Source: JACNKV01 sp964422145
GTDB lineage: Bacteria > Fidelibacterota > Marinisomatia > Marinisomatales > JACNKV01
Direction: 5' to 3'
Assembly: GCA_964422145.1 (NCBI GenBank)
Contig: CAYQZV010000004.1
Coordinates: forward strand, 62,001 to 126,000
DNA length: 64,000 nt
The position numbers were made by a program, and so were the translations under genes. The notes under the pieces were generated by a model. That model did not search any database. It worked only from the letters and a program-made list of their open reading frames with translations, and was not told the DNA's origin. The first letter of the stretch is position 1. Every line of letters begins with the position of its first letter. Shown piece by piece: positions 24,132-33,392 of this stretch.

Positions 24132-25545
24132 ACTTCGAAATTTCCTCCGAAGTAAACATACCGCTTAAAATCGTCACCACCGGAAAGGCCGCTGTTAAAG
24201 CAAATTTCAATCCAATGGTGAGTGTATAGTTCATTGCGATGATCCCAATGACCAAGAGACTAAGGCCGATTCGAAGCAGTTTTGCCCACTCATAGTTAAT
24301 CGGGTAAATCTTTCTGTTCATAATAAAGAGAAACACCGCCATGATTCCAAAGGATGCGCAGGTTGCAAACGCTGCTCCCATCGCTCCAAATTGAGGAATG
24401 AGCAGAATGTTGAGTCCGATATTTACTCCCGCTCCCAATGCTCGCGTCCAAGCAACTATCCCTGATTTATTTGTGAGAAACGGTCCCGGAAGTTGTAACA
24501 AATACATCGCATCAAAGTAGTAGCCCAAAGCAATCCAAAAAACAATGGATGTCGAAGACCAGAATTCTTCGCCGTAAAATGTAAAGCCGCCAAAATCAAA
24601 TTGGATTAATGTATCAACCCAAATGATCAACATCACCCAAATGAAACCCAATATCCATAACACATAGGATGTCACACGGCTGAACAGCTTTTTCTTTTCG
24701 TCCCAATCACCATCTTTTAAGAAAAACGGCTGCCATCCCATATTAAATCCCATCACGACCAATAGCATGAACATACCTAATTTATATCCCGCACTGTAAA
24801 ACCCAACGGCTTCAAGATTTGTCATCCAGCTCAGCAGATAGCGATCCGCCAATTCCATCATCATTGCAAAGATACCGGACAGTAAAAACGGTAGTCCGAA
24901 TCTCATCAGTTTTTGCCAAACTGGAAAGGACAGCATCTTTGCTGAAACTCTCGGAATAATGATCGGTAATGTTAACAACCAAAGAACGCCCGACGTAATC
25001 AAGTTGCTGAGGAAAACGCCTTCAATCCCCATTTTCACGGATAAGACAAAATACAGATTTAGAGACAGGGATAAACCGACATTCATCAAACTCATTGTGA
25101 TAAAATAGTATGGTTTTTCTTCCGATCTTAAAATCAGCATCGGAACAGACCATAGTATGTCTAAGGCTAAAATCCCTGCGAGATACGGAATATAATCAGC
25201 ATGCCCGTCACCTAAAATAACTGGAGCTAAGATCGACCGAAATGCCAAAAGGATCATAAAGAAGACACCAGACGTCACCAAATAGGATGCATAGGTGTTC
25301 GATAAATATTTTTTTCGATCTTGTTGATCCGCGGGGACATAGTGTTTCATCAGCGACGCATCCAAGCCGTAATGAAGAACCACACCCATAAACCCAAGGA
25401 AAGCGTACGCGAGAGATACAACGCCGTATTCTTCCGCGGAAAAAACATTTGTGTAAAGAGGCAGCAATAAAAACGAGACTAAACGGGCAAGAATATGTCC
25501 GGCTCCATAAATCAGCGTGTGTTTTCCTAAAGATTTAATCAACAA
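24103..25545 (-). CDS. Polysaccharide flippase (Wzx/MOP-type membrane protein)
   Basis: The 480-aa protein has twelve to fourteen hydrophobic segments and the start typical of oligosaccharide flippases (HTLIYGAGHILARLVSFLLL, LYTNVFSAEEYGVVSLAYA). It would flip lipid-linked oligosaccharide across the inner membrane. A conserved central motif is FGLPFLLSGIFAMMMELADR with YLLSWMTNLEAVGFYSAGYK. The start is a TTG at 25545, with AGGTG five bases upstream; no ATG is available nearby. It ends antiparallel to the GT4 gene and lies in the polysaccharide gene cluster. Confidence 0.9.
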   Translation of the reverse strand: MLIKSLGKHTLIYGAGHILARLVSFLLLPLYTNVFSAEEYGVVSLAYAFLGFMGVVLHYGLDASLMKHYVPADQQDRKKYLSNTYASYLVTSGVFFMILLAFRSILAPVILGDGHADYIPYLAGILALDILWSVPMLILRSEEKPYYFITMSLMNVGLSLSLNLYFVLSVKMGIEGVFLSNLITSGVLWLLTLPIIIPRVSAKMLSFPVWQKLMRFGLPFLLSGIFAMMMELADRYLLSWMTNLEAVGFYSAGYKLGMFMLLVVMGFNMGWQPFFLKDGDWDEKKKLFSRVTSYVLWILGFIWVMLIIWVDTLIQFDFGGFTFYGEEFWSSTSIVFWIALGYYFDAMYLLQLPGPFLTNKSGIVAWTRALGAGVNIGLNILLIPQFGAMGAAFATCASFGIMAVFLFIMNRKIYPINYEWAKLLRIGLSLLVIGIIAMNYTLTIGLKFALTAAFPVVTILSGMFTSEEISKFKKLFVSDH

Positions 25546-25604
25546 GAATACACCTGATACAAGACGGGATTTGTTATATTAATCATTGTGAAGTACAAAC
25601 TTGA

Positions 25605-26594
25605 TTAAAACGTTTTTCGGAAGACCTTTCTGATCATTCCGAGCGATCCGAATTCCTCTTTAAACCGAATAAGTGAAGGAGACGGTGTCAGCGGATCTTC
25701 TGCCTTTGGGTTTTGTGACACGCCGAAATCCAAATAAGAAAATCCGTTTTGTTTTGCCCATTTGATTGTTTCAATAATTTGCAGTGTTGCCGGCTGAGCA
25801 CCTAAATGATCGTAATCGATCATATTATAAAAAATGATGGCGACATTATCATTGGCAACAAAATTCAACGTCCCCCCGATGGGTTTGCCGTTTGAGTACA
25901 TCATCAACAGATGAAGCCGGTTTGGGAGCAGCTGGTTCAGTTTCTCAAGCTCCTCGATTGAATGCGTCGGTTTGGACTGAAACTTCATTTTGTTTTTTAA
26001 TAAAATCGGATAAAACTCATCGAACTTGTGATTCCATTCAGTTGTGATAGCGTGTTCTTGAATAATCTTCTCAAAATACGTTTTTGATCTGTGTTTCAAT
26101 CTGCAAACGTGATTGACTAAATCGTCTTCACTTTTCATCAATGGGATAACGCTCGAGATATAAATTTCATCGACTTGATATTTATTCCACAGCATCACAT
26201 ACTCGAAGGATTCATTCTGCTGAGTGTGGTAAATCCATGGGGGCGGAATCATAACAACTTCGTGAATGTTCTCTTCTTGGCAATAACACTTAAATTGTTC
26301 CAAGATGTCAGAGGCTAAAGCAAAAGACGGATCGTTAATGGCAAATCCGCCATAGCTTGCCCCAGGATGAGAAAACAGTACTTTCTTCCCATCCTCTTCA
26401 ATAATTGATCCTGGGAAAACGGCGACGATCTTTTCCCCTTTTTTACATAAAATCGAATGATCTTCAAAAACACGATCAATATGGTACGTCAAAAAGTTTC
26501 TGAGATGAAACAAGGTACCATTGTTTGAGTTTTTTACAAAGTCATCCCAGCTTTGTTTGTCATTCTCAGTATATCGGTAAATGTTGATTTTCAT
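25605..26594 (-). CDS. FemAB/GNAT-fold protein (BioF2-like acetyltransferase)
   Basis: The ATG at 26594 (MKINIYRYTENDKQSWDDFV) is preferred over a TTG nine bases upstream. The 329-aa protein opens with the FemAB-type NNGTLFHLRNFLTYH, then GEKIVAVFPGSIIEEDGKKV and SHPGASYGGFAI. The second GNAT half holds KPIGGTLNFVANDNVAIIFY, a hallmark strand pair, and IKWAKQNGFSYLDFGVSQNP, the C-terminal motif of the lipid II:glycine glycyltransferase-like superfamily. Members in polysaccharide loci are usually acyl- or aminoacyl-transferases modifying surface sugars. Its location beside the flippase supports that role. Confidence 0.82.
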   Translation of the reverse strand: MKINIYRYTENDKQSWDDFVKNSNNGTLFHLRNFLTYHIDRVFEDHSILCKKGEKIVAVFPGSIIEEDGKKVLFSHPGASYGGFAINDPSFALASDILEQFKCYCQEENIHEVVMIPPPWIYHTQQNESFEYVMLWNKYQVDEIYISSVIPLMKSEDDLVNHVCRLKHRSKTYFEKIIQEHAITTEWNHKFDEFYPILLKNKMKFQSKPTHSIEELEKLNQLLPNRLHLLMMYSNGKPIGGTLNFVANDNVAIIFYNMIDYDHLGAQPATLQIIETIKWAKQNGFSYLDFGVSQNPKAEDPLTPSPSLIRFKEEFGSLGMIRKVFRKTF

Positions 26595-26785
26595 TTGACT
26601 CAAACATCAGTTAATTAAGTATTATTGATTAAAGAAACTTACTTGAATACGCAGAAGTTCCCTCATCTCTTTTTTGACCGCATGCCACATCCTTGGAAAT
26701 TAGGGGAGAATACATCTATTAGGAAACCTGTTTGTAACTCCGAAAAAGCATCTCTAATTTTCTACCCTAATTTTATAGGAGAAAA

Positions 26786-28072
26786 ATGGTGAAACCTACA
26801 ATTTCTGATATTCATGCAAGAGAAATTTTAGACTCAAGAGGAAATCCGACTGTTGAAGTCGATGTCTTTTTATCTGATGGCAGTTTTGGACGAGCCGCTG
26901 TTCCGTCCGGTGCATCTACCGGAGAACATGAAGCTGTTGAGTTACGCGACGGAGACAAAACCCGATATGTCGGCAAAGGCGTTCAACAAGCCGTTGCTAA
27001 TGTTAATACAACTATTCGCGATGCCGTGGTCGGACTCCCGGCTTTAGATCAATCCGGTTTAGATCAATGTATGATCGATTTAGACGGCACCCCCAATAAA
27101 TCAAAATTAGGTGCCAACGCAATTTTAGGTGTTTCAATGGCAACTGCATATGCCGCGGCAAAAAGCGTTAATCTACCTCTCTACCAATATCTGGGGACAA
27201 AAGATGCCTGCACGCTGCCGATTCCGATGATGAACATATTAAACGGTGGAAGCCACGCTGATAACAACGTGGACATCCAGGAGTTTATGGTCTTTCCAAT
27301 CGGTGCAGCGTCATTTTCTGAAGCACTCAGGATGGGAGCGGAAACCTTCCATCATCTGAAAAAAGTTTTAAAAGATCTTGGCTTAAACACAGCGGTTGGT
27401 GACGAAGGCGGATTTGCTCCGAATCTTCGATCCAACGAAGAGGCGATTGAAGTCATTTTACGAGCCATTGAGAATGCCGGATATAATCCGGGGAAGGATA
27501 TCTTTATCGCTTTGGATGCGGCGGCCAGCGAATTTTATCAAGACGGTAAATATGTTCTCGCATCTGAAAACCGTTCATTAACATCTGAAGAAATGGTTGA
27601 GTTTTTAAAGGATCTCGTCGAAAAATATCCGATTGTTTCCATTGAAGACGGTTTGCATGAAGACGACTGGGGCGGATGGAAAAAACTAAATGCTGAGTTG
27701 GGATCAAAAATACAGATTGTCGGCGATGATCTTACCGTAACAAATATTCTTCGTTTACAGCGTGCGATTGATGAAAAATCCATGAATGCGATTTTGATCA
27801 AATTGAACCAAATCGGTTCGGTAACTGAAACAATCCAGGCGATTGAAATGGCAAGAGAAAACAACTATGCCGCTGTGATATCTCACCGCTCAGGAGAAAC
27901 CGAAGATACCACAATTGCTGATTTTTCCGTTGCGATGGGAATGGGACAGATCAAAACAGGTTCGGCATCCAGAACTGATCGGATTGCAAAATATAATCAA
28001 TTAATACGAATTGAAGAGGAACTCGGCTTACAAGCTGTCTTTCCGGGACAAGAGGTGCTTGGAAAATCGTGA
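26786..28072 (+). CDS. eno: Enolase
   Basis: Enolase converts 2-phosphoglycerate to phosphoenolpyruvate. The 428-aa protein has AREILDSRGNPTVEVDVFL, PSGASTGEHEAVELRDGD, NILNGGSHADNNVDIQEFM, VGDEGGFAP, the magnesium ligands in ALDAAASEF, SIEDGLHEDDWGGWKKL and VGDDLTVTN, the catalytic lysine in ILIKLNQIGSVTET, and SHRSGETEDTTIADF. All are intact. AGGAGA precedes the ATG by five bases. The 182-base leader divides it from the divergent FemAB-like gene; I see no confident promoter hexamer. The ftsB-like gene overlaps its stop. Confidence 0.98.
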   Translation: MVKPTISDIHAREILDSRGNPTVEVDVFLSDGSFGRAAVPSGASTGEHEAVELRDGDKTRYVGKGVQQAVANVNTTIRDAVVGLPALDQSGLDQCMIDLDGTPNKSKLGANAILGVSMATAYAAAKSVNLPLYQYLGTKDACTLPIPMMNILNGGSHADNNVDIQEFMVFPIGAASFSEALRMGAETFHHLKKVLKDLGLNTAVGDEGGFAPNLRSNEEAIEVILRAIENAGYNPGKDIFIALDAAASEFYQDGKYVLASENRSLTSEEMVEFLKDLVEKYPIVSIEDGLHEDDWGGWKKLNAELGSKIQIVGDDLTVTNILRLQRAIDEKSMNAILIKLNQIGSVTETIQAIEMARENNYAAVISHRSGETEDTTIADFSVAMGMGQIKTGSASRTDRIAKYNQLIRIEEELGLQAVFPGQEVLGKS

Positions 28073-28428
28073 AACGATACCGGACAAATCAAAGAAGCAG
28101 AAGCTCGCGTCATTCCAATAGACAGGCGCGTGAAGCTCAAAAGAAATTAATGAGATGGGTGCTCTTTTTTATTGCGGCTATTCTCATTGTTATCTTCTTC
28201 TTTGGCGATCACGGTGTTTACCAATTATATCGATTGCGTTCAGAACGAAAAGCAACTCAATTACTAATCACAGAACTACGCAAAAACAAGCAAGTGCTTG
28301 AAGCGGAAAAAACACGGTTAAAAACGGACCTTGATTACTTGGAACATCTCGCGCGGGAAAAATACCGCATGGCAAAACCCGGTGAAAAAGTGTTCAAAGT
28401 CTTTGAAAAAGAACCGACTGAACAGTAA
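28069..28428 (+). CDS. FtsB/DivIC-like septum formation initiator
   Basis: The 119-aa protein starts at a GTG overlapping the eno stop by four bases. It has a basic N-terminus (about residues 1-25), one transmembrane helix (MRWVLFFIAAILIVIFFFGD), then a coiled coil (RLRSERKATQLLITELRKNK, LEAEKTRLKTDLDYLEHLAR), and ends with the FtsB/DivIC motif AREKYRMAKPGEKVFKVFE. This layout fits an FtsB-like divisome protein that links FtsL and FtsQ. The eno-ftsB pairing is common in bacteria, which supports the call. Confidence 0.9.
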   Translation: MKRYRTNQRSRSSRHSNRQAREAQKKLMRWVLFFIAAILIVIFFFGDHGVYQLYRLRSERKATQLLITELRKNKQVLEAEKTRLKTDLDYLEHLAREKYRMAKPGEKVFKVFEKEPTEQ

Positions 28429-28466
28429 CGCAGTTCTTCATTAAACCATTAAATTACAGGTTGTTC

Positions 28467-29939
28467 ATGTCAAAAGGAATTACACCGCAAAAACACGATT
28501 ACGCCGCTTGGTACACAGATATTGTCGTTAAGGCTAAGCTGGCTGACTACAGTCCCGTTCGAGGATCTATGGTTATCCGTCCATACGGATTTGCTCTATG
28601 GGAGCATCTCAGGGATGCCCTCGATAAAATGATCAAAGATACCGGGCACGTGAATGCTTATTTCCCATTGTTTATCCCGAAATCATTTTTGTCAAAAGAA
28701 GCTCAGCACGTCGAGGGTTTTGCAAAAGAATGTGCAGTTGTTACTCACCATCGTCTTCGCACAACTGAAGATGGAAAAGGCGTGGAAGTTGACCCTGCGT
28801 CCAAACTGGAAGAAGAGCTGATCGTTCGCCCAACGAGTGAGACCATCATTTGGTCGATGTACAAAAAATGGATCAACTCATACAGGGATCTTCCTTTGCT
28901 GGTTAACCAATGGGCAAACGTCGTCCGATGGGAAATGCGAACTCGACTCTTTTTACGGACAACTGAGTTCCTGTGGCAAGAAGGACATACGGCTCACGCG
29001 AGTGCAGACGAAGCCCGCGAAGAAGCATTAAAAATGCTGGGAGTTTATCGTCAATTAGCCGAGGATTATTTAGCGCTGCCTGTTCTCACCGGATTAAAAT
29101 CAGAGTCGGAGAAATTTGCCGGGGCAGAACAAACCTACTGCATCGAGGCTATGATGGGTGATAAACGTGCGCTTCAAGCCGGAACATCGCATGACCTCGG
29201 GCAAAATTTTGCCAAAGCTTTTGAAGTCACTTTCCAGACAAAAGATAATAAAGAAGAGTTTGTTTATGCCACAAGTTGGGGTGTCACAACCCGGTTAATT
29301 GGTGCGGTCATTATGACTCATGGTGATGACAAGGGTCTGCGCCTTCCGCCACAAATTGCTCCGACTCAAGTGATTGTCATTCCGATCACACGAACCGAAG
29401 AAGATAAAGCAATAGTAGAAAACTATTTAGATTCGACAATGTCCGAATTAAAAAAACTCGGCGTTCGAGCTCAAATTGATTGGACAGATGCGTCTCCCGG
29501 ATTCAAATTCAATGAATGGGAAATGAAGGGTGTACCGATTCGACTGGAAGTCGGTCCGAGAGATATCAAAAACAATGAAGTCGTCGTAGCTCGTCGGGAT
29601 ACCGGTGAAAAGACATCCATGGGCGTCAATGAGTTAACCACACGGCTGCCGGAATTGCTAGAAGAGATCCAAACTGAACTTTTCAATCAGGCAAAAGTTT
29701 TCCGCAAAACAAACACACATACCGTCTCCTCTTATGATGAGTTCAAAGATGTCCTTCAAAATCAAGGCGGATTCATTCGATGCGGCTGGGACGGAACCGA
29801 AGGAACCGAAACCGCCATCAAAGAAGAGACAAAAGCCACAATCCGGGTTATCCCGTTTGATGAAAAACCGGAAGGGTTAACCTGTGTCTATTCCGGGAAA
29901 CCTGCGAAACACGAGGTTATTTTTGCCAAAGCTTATTAA
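28467..29939 (+). CDS. proS: Prolyl-tRNA synthetase (archaeal/eukaryal-type)
   Basis: The enzyme charges tRNA-Pro. The ATG at 28467 (MSKGITPQKHDYAAWYTDIV) gives 490 aa; the TTG at 28461 is less likely. Class II features are GSMVIRPYGFALWEHLRDAL, the motif 2 region VRWEMRTRLFLRTTEFLWQE followed by GHTAHAS, RPTSETIIWSMYKKWI, and the motif 3 region with THGDDKGLRLPPQIAP. The anticodon-binding domain follows (QVIVIPI…). There is no bacterial-type editing insert, and the C-terminal zinc/Tyr-ending extension (FAKAY) is that of the short ProRS found in archaea and some bacteria. Confidence 0.96.
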   Translation: MSKGITPQKHDYAAWYTDIVVKAKLADYSPVRGSMVIRPYGFALWEHLRDALDKMIKDTGHVNAYFPLFIPKSFLSKEAQHVEGFAKECAVVTHHRLRTTEDGKGVEVDPASKLEEELIVRPTSETIIWSMYKKWINSYRDLPLLVNQWANVVRWEMRTRLFLRTTEFLWQEGHTAHASADEAREEALKMLGVYRQLAEDYLALPVLTGLKSESEKFAGAEQTYCIEAMMGDKRALQAGTSHDLGQNFAKAFEVTFQTKDNKEEFVYATSWGVTTRLIGAVIMTHGDDKGLRLPPQIAPTQVIVIPITRTEEDKAIVENYLDSTMSELKKLGVRAQIDWTDASPGFKFNEWEMKGVPIRLEVGPRDIKNNEVVVARRDTGEKTSMGVNELTTRLPELLEEIQTELFNQAKVFRKTNTHTVSSYDEFKDVLQNQGGFIRCGWDGTEGTETAIKEETKATIRVIPFDEKPEGLTCVYSGKPAKHEVIFAKAY

Positions 29940-29951
29940 GCCAATCTAAAT

Positions 29952-30638
29952 ATGATTGTTCAATCTCCTGCGGTTGTACTAAAAAGCTTTCCATATGGGG
30001 ATACCAGCCTAATTGCCCGCTGCTTGACGCGTGATTTAGGAAAAATAAGTGTAATGGTTCGGGGTGCCCGCAGGAAAAAGAATCCAATGGGTGCCTATTT
30101 TCAGCCGTTAAGTTTTATCGATTTAATTTTTTATTACAAGCAAACCCGGGAAATTCAAACCATATCCAAAGCGTCTTTTGCTGAACCCTGGCTGAATATC
30201 CAAAACGATCTGAAATCCCTTGCCATCGGATTATCATTAATTGAACTGACTGAACGGGCCGTGACTGATCACGATCCGCATGCAGAGCTTTTTGATGAAC
30301 TCGTCATGTGCATCCGGGCATTGGATCAACAATCGCGACCGGTGAACATCATCTACTGGTATTATGAAATGCAGCTGTTAACCCTGCTTGGTTTCAAACC
30401 TGATCTTGCCATGGATGAGTTCCCGGGAATGAGCCTTCCTCCGCTTCATACAACACCGAACAGTTTGAAGATTTTATCGGCACTTCAATCCTCCTCGCTT
30501 TCCGCAATCCCTGATTTTCTGGTTACATCTGAGGATAAAACAGTGGTTAACCGATATCTTTTATCTCAAATCCATTATCATTTTGAGGGAATTAAATCCT
30601 TGAAATCATTAGAAGTAATTAAGAAAATTCTCTCATGA
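29952..30638 (+). CDS. recO: DNA repair protein RecO
   Basis: RecO helps RecA load in the RecFOR pathway. The 228-aa protein has the N-terminal OB fold (QSPAVVLKSFPYGDTSLIAR, GKISVMVRGARRKKNPMGAY) and the helical domain (AIGLSLIELTERAVTDHDPH, IIYWYYEMQLLTLLGFKPDL). Its length matches shorter RecO proteins. The zinc-binding cysteines found in many RecO C-termini are absent (no CxxC), which is also so in several other phyla. It is followed by an unknown gene with a four-base overlap. Confidence 0.9.
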   Translation: MIVQSPAVVLKSFPYGDTSLIARCLTRDLGKISVMVRGARRKKNPMGAYFQPLSFIDLIFYYKQTREIQTISKASFAEPWLNIQNDLKSLAIGLSLIELTERAVTDHDPHAELFDELVMCIRALDQQSRPVNIIYWYYEMQLLTLLGFKPDLAMDEFPGMSLPPLHTTPNSLKILSALQSSSLSAIPDFLVTSEDKTVVNRYLLSQIHYHFEGIKSLKSLEVIKKILS

Positions 30639-31492
30639 CAAATCAGACCGTTAAGGGAATTCTCACTCAATCGAACAGTTCAACCTTCCTGCTGGATGAG
30701 AACGGTACCCGATATTTTGAAGGTAAAAGAATATGGGATGGGTATGTCCATCATTGGTTAGGTCAAAAGGTGTGCGGCCGAATTCTCCCGCAAAAAGATT
30801 ATGAAACTGATTCTCCGATTATCATTCTCTGGCCGGATGACCCGCCGGCTCCCGCTCCTTTTGTTGAATTCTATTATAATGAAAGTCTTGTCAAATACAT
30901 CGCCTCGACGTTTGGACATAATGCGATCAATGTCAACGGCGAGATTTTCAATTTTTCACATTTGATCAATGAAAATGAAGTGATGGCTAAGGAAGAATAT
31001 TTCTATCGTCCGGCTTTGGGTGAATTTGCTCCGTCACCGAATAATGACATGTTTGAAATTCTCGAAGACGGCCGCGCCTACTTCGATAAATTCGGGCGGA
31101 ATTTCATGCGGACTATCCATGTGATCCGGATTGAAGGTATTGATACTAAAAAACTATCCGCTATTTATCATGAAGAGCTTGATGCGATCCATGCCTGCGA
31201 ACCCAGTAAAAAGAATCCTGAGAAATATAAGGATTTTAATTTTCTCAAACGCAGTTGCAGTACGATCATTCGAGACGGGTTAAACCGGTACGGGTTCTCG
31301 AAAATAAAGGGCATTTTTCCTTATGATCTTTTTGTCAACATGGCTTACTCGCTACAGAATGAATCTGACGTAACCATCAGGATTTTCAAGATGCCTCAGC
31401 TGATGGTCCCGGAAGCACCTCCAAGCCGAATGACACCGTTGTTAAATCTTAAAAATCGTTTCCGTGTTCGTGCTGTTCAATACGAAAATTAA
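30635..31492 (+). CDS. Unknown protein, possible permuted papain-fold (YiiX/DUF4105-like) domain
   Basis: The 285-aa protein has no clear signal peptide and is not one I can name with confidence. A region at about 95-120 reads ASTFGHNAINVNGEIFNFSH, like the catalytic-histidine strand of permuted NlpC/P60-type proteins (GHxAI.V…). A later FLKRSCSTIIRDGLNRYGF at about 205-225 is like their catalytic-cysteine helix (N/R-C-S-T.IR.GL). GIFPYDLFVNMAYSL follows as in DUF4105-like proteins. The first 75 residues (TVKGILTQSNSSTFLLDENG) look like a small beta-rich domain. If right, it would be a cysteine hydrolase acting on lipid or peptide. It overlaps recO by four bases and abuts the rhomboid gene. 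Confidence 0.5.
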   Translation: MTNQTVKGILTQSNSSTFLLDENGTRYFEGKRIWDGYVHHWLGQKVCGRILPQKDYETDSPIIILWPDDPPAPAPFVEFYYNESLVKYIASTFGHNAINVNGEIFNFSHLINENEVMAKEEYFYRPALGEFAPSPNNDMFEILEDGRAYFDKFGRNFMRTIHVIRIEGIDTKKLSAIYHEELDAIHACEPSKKNPEKYKDFNFLKRSCSTIIRDGLNRYGFSKIKGIFPYDLFVNMAYSLQNESDVTIRIFKMPQLMVPEAPPSRMTPLLNLKNRFRVRAVQYEN

Positions 31493-32311
31493 ATGAGATA
31501 TCAATTTCAGTCTCAGCACGGCCAAATTTCCTGGAGGCCAAAATATTTCACCGAGGCTATCAAAATTCTGATCGGTGTTAATGCTGCCCTATTCTTTTTT
31601 GATGCTTTATTGTCTTTAAATTTGTCTTCGCTGTTTGGTTTGTCTCCAAAGACGGTGATTCCGATGATCTGGCAGCCGTTTTCCTACCTGTTTATTCATG
31701 GGGGTGTTTGGCATCTGTTAATTAATATGCTCGTTCTTTGGATGTTTGGTTCAGAGCTTGAATCCATTTGGGGGAAATCTCAGTTTATAAAATATTATCT
31801 CATCACCGGGGTTGGGTCCGGGTTGGTTTGGCTGCTGTTCAACTTATCTCATTCTAATATGATTCTCATTGGTGCAAGCGGTGCGATTTACGGAATCCTT
31901 TTGGCTTACGGAATGATGTTTCCAAACCGCACTGTGCTGCTGTATTTTGTTGTTCCGGTAAAAGTGAAGTGGTTTGTCCTTTTCATCGGGGTTCTCGCAT
32001 TTTATTCATCCTTAGGTGCACATTCAAACATCAGTCATTTAACTCATTTATCAGGGATGATTATCGGATACTTTTACCTCAGATCAAACGGGAAATGGAA
32101 ACACACGACGTTCTCACTAAGAAAATTATTCTTCGGGCTGAAACATCAGTGGGATGAAAAACGACATCAAAACAATTTGGATCGTGAAGAAACATTTTCT
32201 CAACTCTTAGAAAAAATCAATGAGAACGGTTTTGAGAATCTGACCGAAAATGAAAAATCGATGTTTGATTCATTAAATCAGCATTTTTCAAAAACACAGA
32301 CGAAAAACTGA
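31493..32311 (+). CDS. Rhomboid-family intramembrane serine protease
   Basis: The 272-aa protein has six hydrophobic segments and the rhomboid core: HGGVWHLLINMLVLWMFGSE (the H-x2-x2-N loop after helix 1), the catalytic serine in ILIGASGAIYGILLAYGMMF, and the catalytic histidine in the helix HLTHLSGMIIGYFYLR. It cleaves membrane-anchored substrates within the inner membrane. The cytosolic C-terminus (about 70 residues) is helical and charged. It follows the previous gene with no gap (TAAATG). Confidence 0.93.
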   Translation: MRYQFQSQHGQISWRPKYFTEAIKILIGVNAALFFFDALLSLNLSSLFGLSPKTVIPMIWQPFSYLFIHGGVWHLLINMLVLWMFGSELESIWGKSQFIKYYLITGVGSGLVWLLFNLSHSNMILIGASGAIYGILLAYGMMFPNRTVLLYFVVPVKVKWFVLFIGVLAFYSSLGAHSNISHLTHLSGMIIGYFYLRSNGKWKHTTFSLRKLFFGLKHQWDEKRHQNNLDREETFSQLLEKINENGFENLTENEKSMFDSLNQHFSKTQTKN

Positions 32312-32402
32312 CCCTTTTTTATCTTTTCCGTCGAATCGAAAAAGAAGTGTTTTCATCCGGCAGAATCCCTTATATTGCATTGAAACAACTACATCTGTTC
32401 CA

Positions 32403-33389
32403 ATGAAAATCTTACGATTTATATCTCTGATGCTCTGTTTTTCCCTTGCTGGTGAAGTGGACCACTATATGGCTTGGGATCATCTGCCCAAAGATGAATC
32501 GAAGATGTTAAATCAATTATACAATAAAGAAATCCAGGTCGCGCTGAACACGATTAATAAAAAAAACGGCGATTGTGATTGCGAAGATGTCGCCGGTGAT
32601 ATTTTAAGACATTTTGGAGTGTCATTAAACTCCCCCATGGAAAAACACTTAAAAGAATCGAACGAATTTGACAAATATCCTCGGCCGGACACACCTTTAA
32701 ATGAACGTTATAAACACAGTATTTACCGCAGAGATTTACCCTTAAAAAACTTAAATAATTTTCAGGATTTAAGTTTACATCTTCAAATTGATGAAATTAT
32801 CAACATCGGCGGAGTTTATATTGGTGTCGATAAACTAACACATTTTACGGCATCCGGATATTTATATTATGAAATATACCGACGTATTCTAAGTAAAACC
32901 GATTCAGAAGAAACCGCTAAAAACACTGCGGTAGAAGCCGGCGTTTTTGGAGAGAAAAATCTTTTGGGTAAAATACCGTCCGGTGTTTTTTCCTATGCAG
33001 ATTTAGAAAGCAACTATCAGGGGTTTATGTTCGCCTTGGATTTATGCCGTGACAGTCCGATCAAATTAATTCGGGCAGACAGCGGATGGAAGCTCTCAGG
33101 TGAATTTGACCTGCGAAATTATGTGAATCCGCTTTGGGATGAATCATATAATCCATCCTACTACTATGAAAACCAAAACTTGACGTTAACGCCAAAATCA
33201 TCTGCGGTGTTAGAAAATATCCCTGATTATTGTTTGATGTATCAAAGTGATAAAATCCAGAGTCTGTTTGCTTATTATGATCAAATTGCAAACCCGAGTT
33301 ATTCCGACGTCTATGTGAAAAGCTTGATCAAATCCGGGGTGCTTCCAAATCCCGACCCTTTTAATATTCGAATTTTGTGTGGAGATTAG
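32403..33389 (+). CDS. Unknown exported protein with a DKLTHF motif
   Basis: The 328-aa protein has a short signal (MKILRFISLMLCFSLAGEVD). It contains a GDCDCEDVAGDILRHFGVSL segment, with two closely spaced cysteines near a catalytic-looking D-x-x-x-x-D, and VYIGVDKLTHFTASGYLYYE, a D-K-x-x-H-F-x-x-S/G motif also seen in YfiM/DUF2279-type proteins. A third Cys-bearing region is FALDLCRDSPIKLIRADSGW. I do not recognise a named family; a periplasmic protein is likely. It sits between rhomboid and an acyltransferase gene, which points to envelope work. Confidence 0.6.
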   Translation: MKILRFISLMLCFSLAGEVDHYMAWDHLPKDESKMLNQLYNKEIQVALNTINKKNGDCDCEDVAGDILRHFGVSLNSPMEKHLKESNEFDKYPRPDTPLNERYKHSIYRRDLPLKNLNNFQDLSLHLQIDEIINIGGVYIGVDKLTHFTASGYLYYEIYRRILSKTDSEETAKNTAVEAGVFGEKNLLGKIPSGVFSYADLESNYQGFMFALDLCRDSPIKLIRADSGWKLSGEFDLRNYVNPLWDESYNPSYYYENQNLTLTPKSSAVLENIPDYCLMYQSDKIQSLFAYYDQIANPSYSDVYVKSLIKSGVLPNPDPFNIRILCGD

Positions 33390-33392
33390 CTT

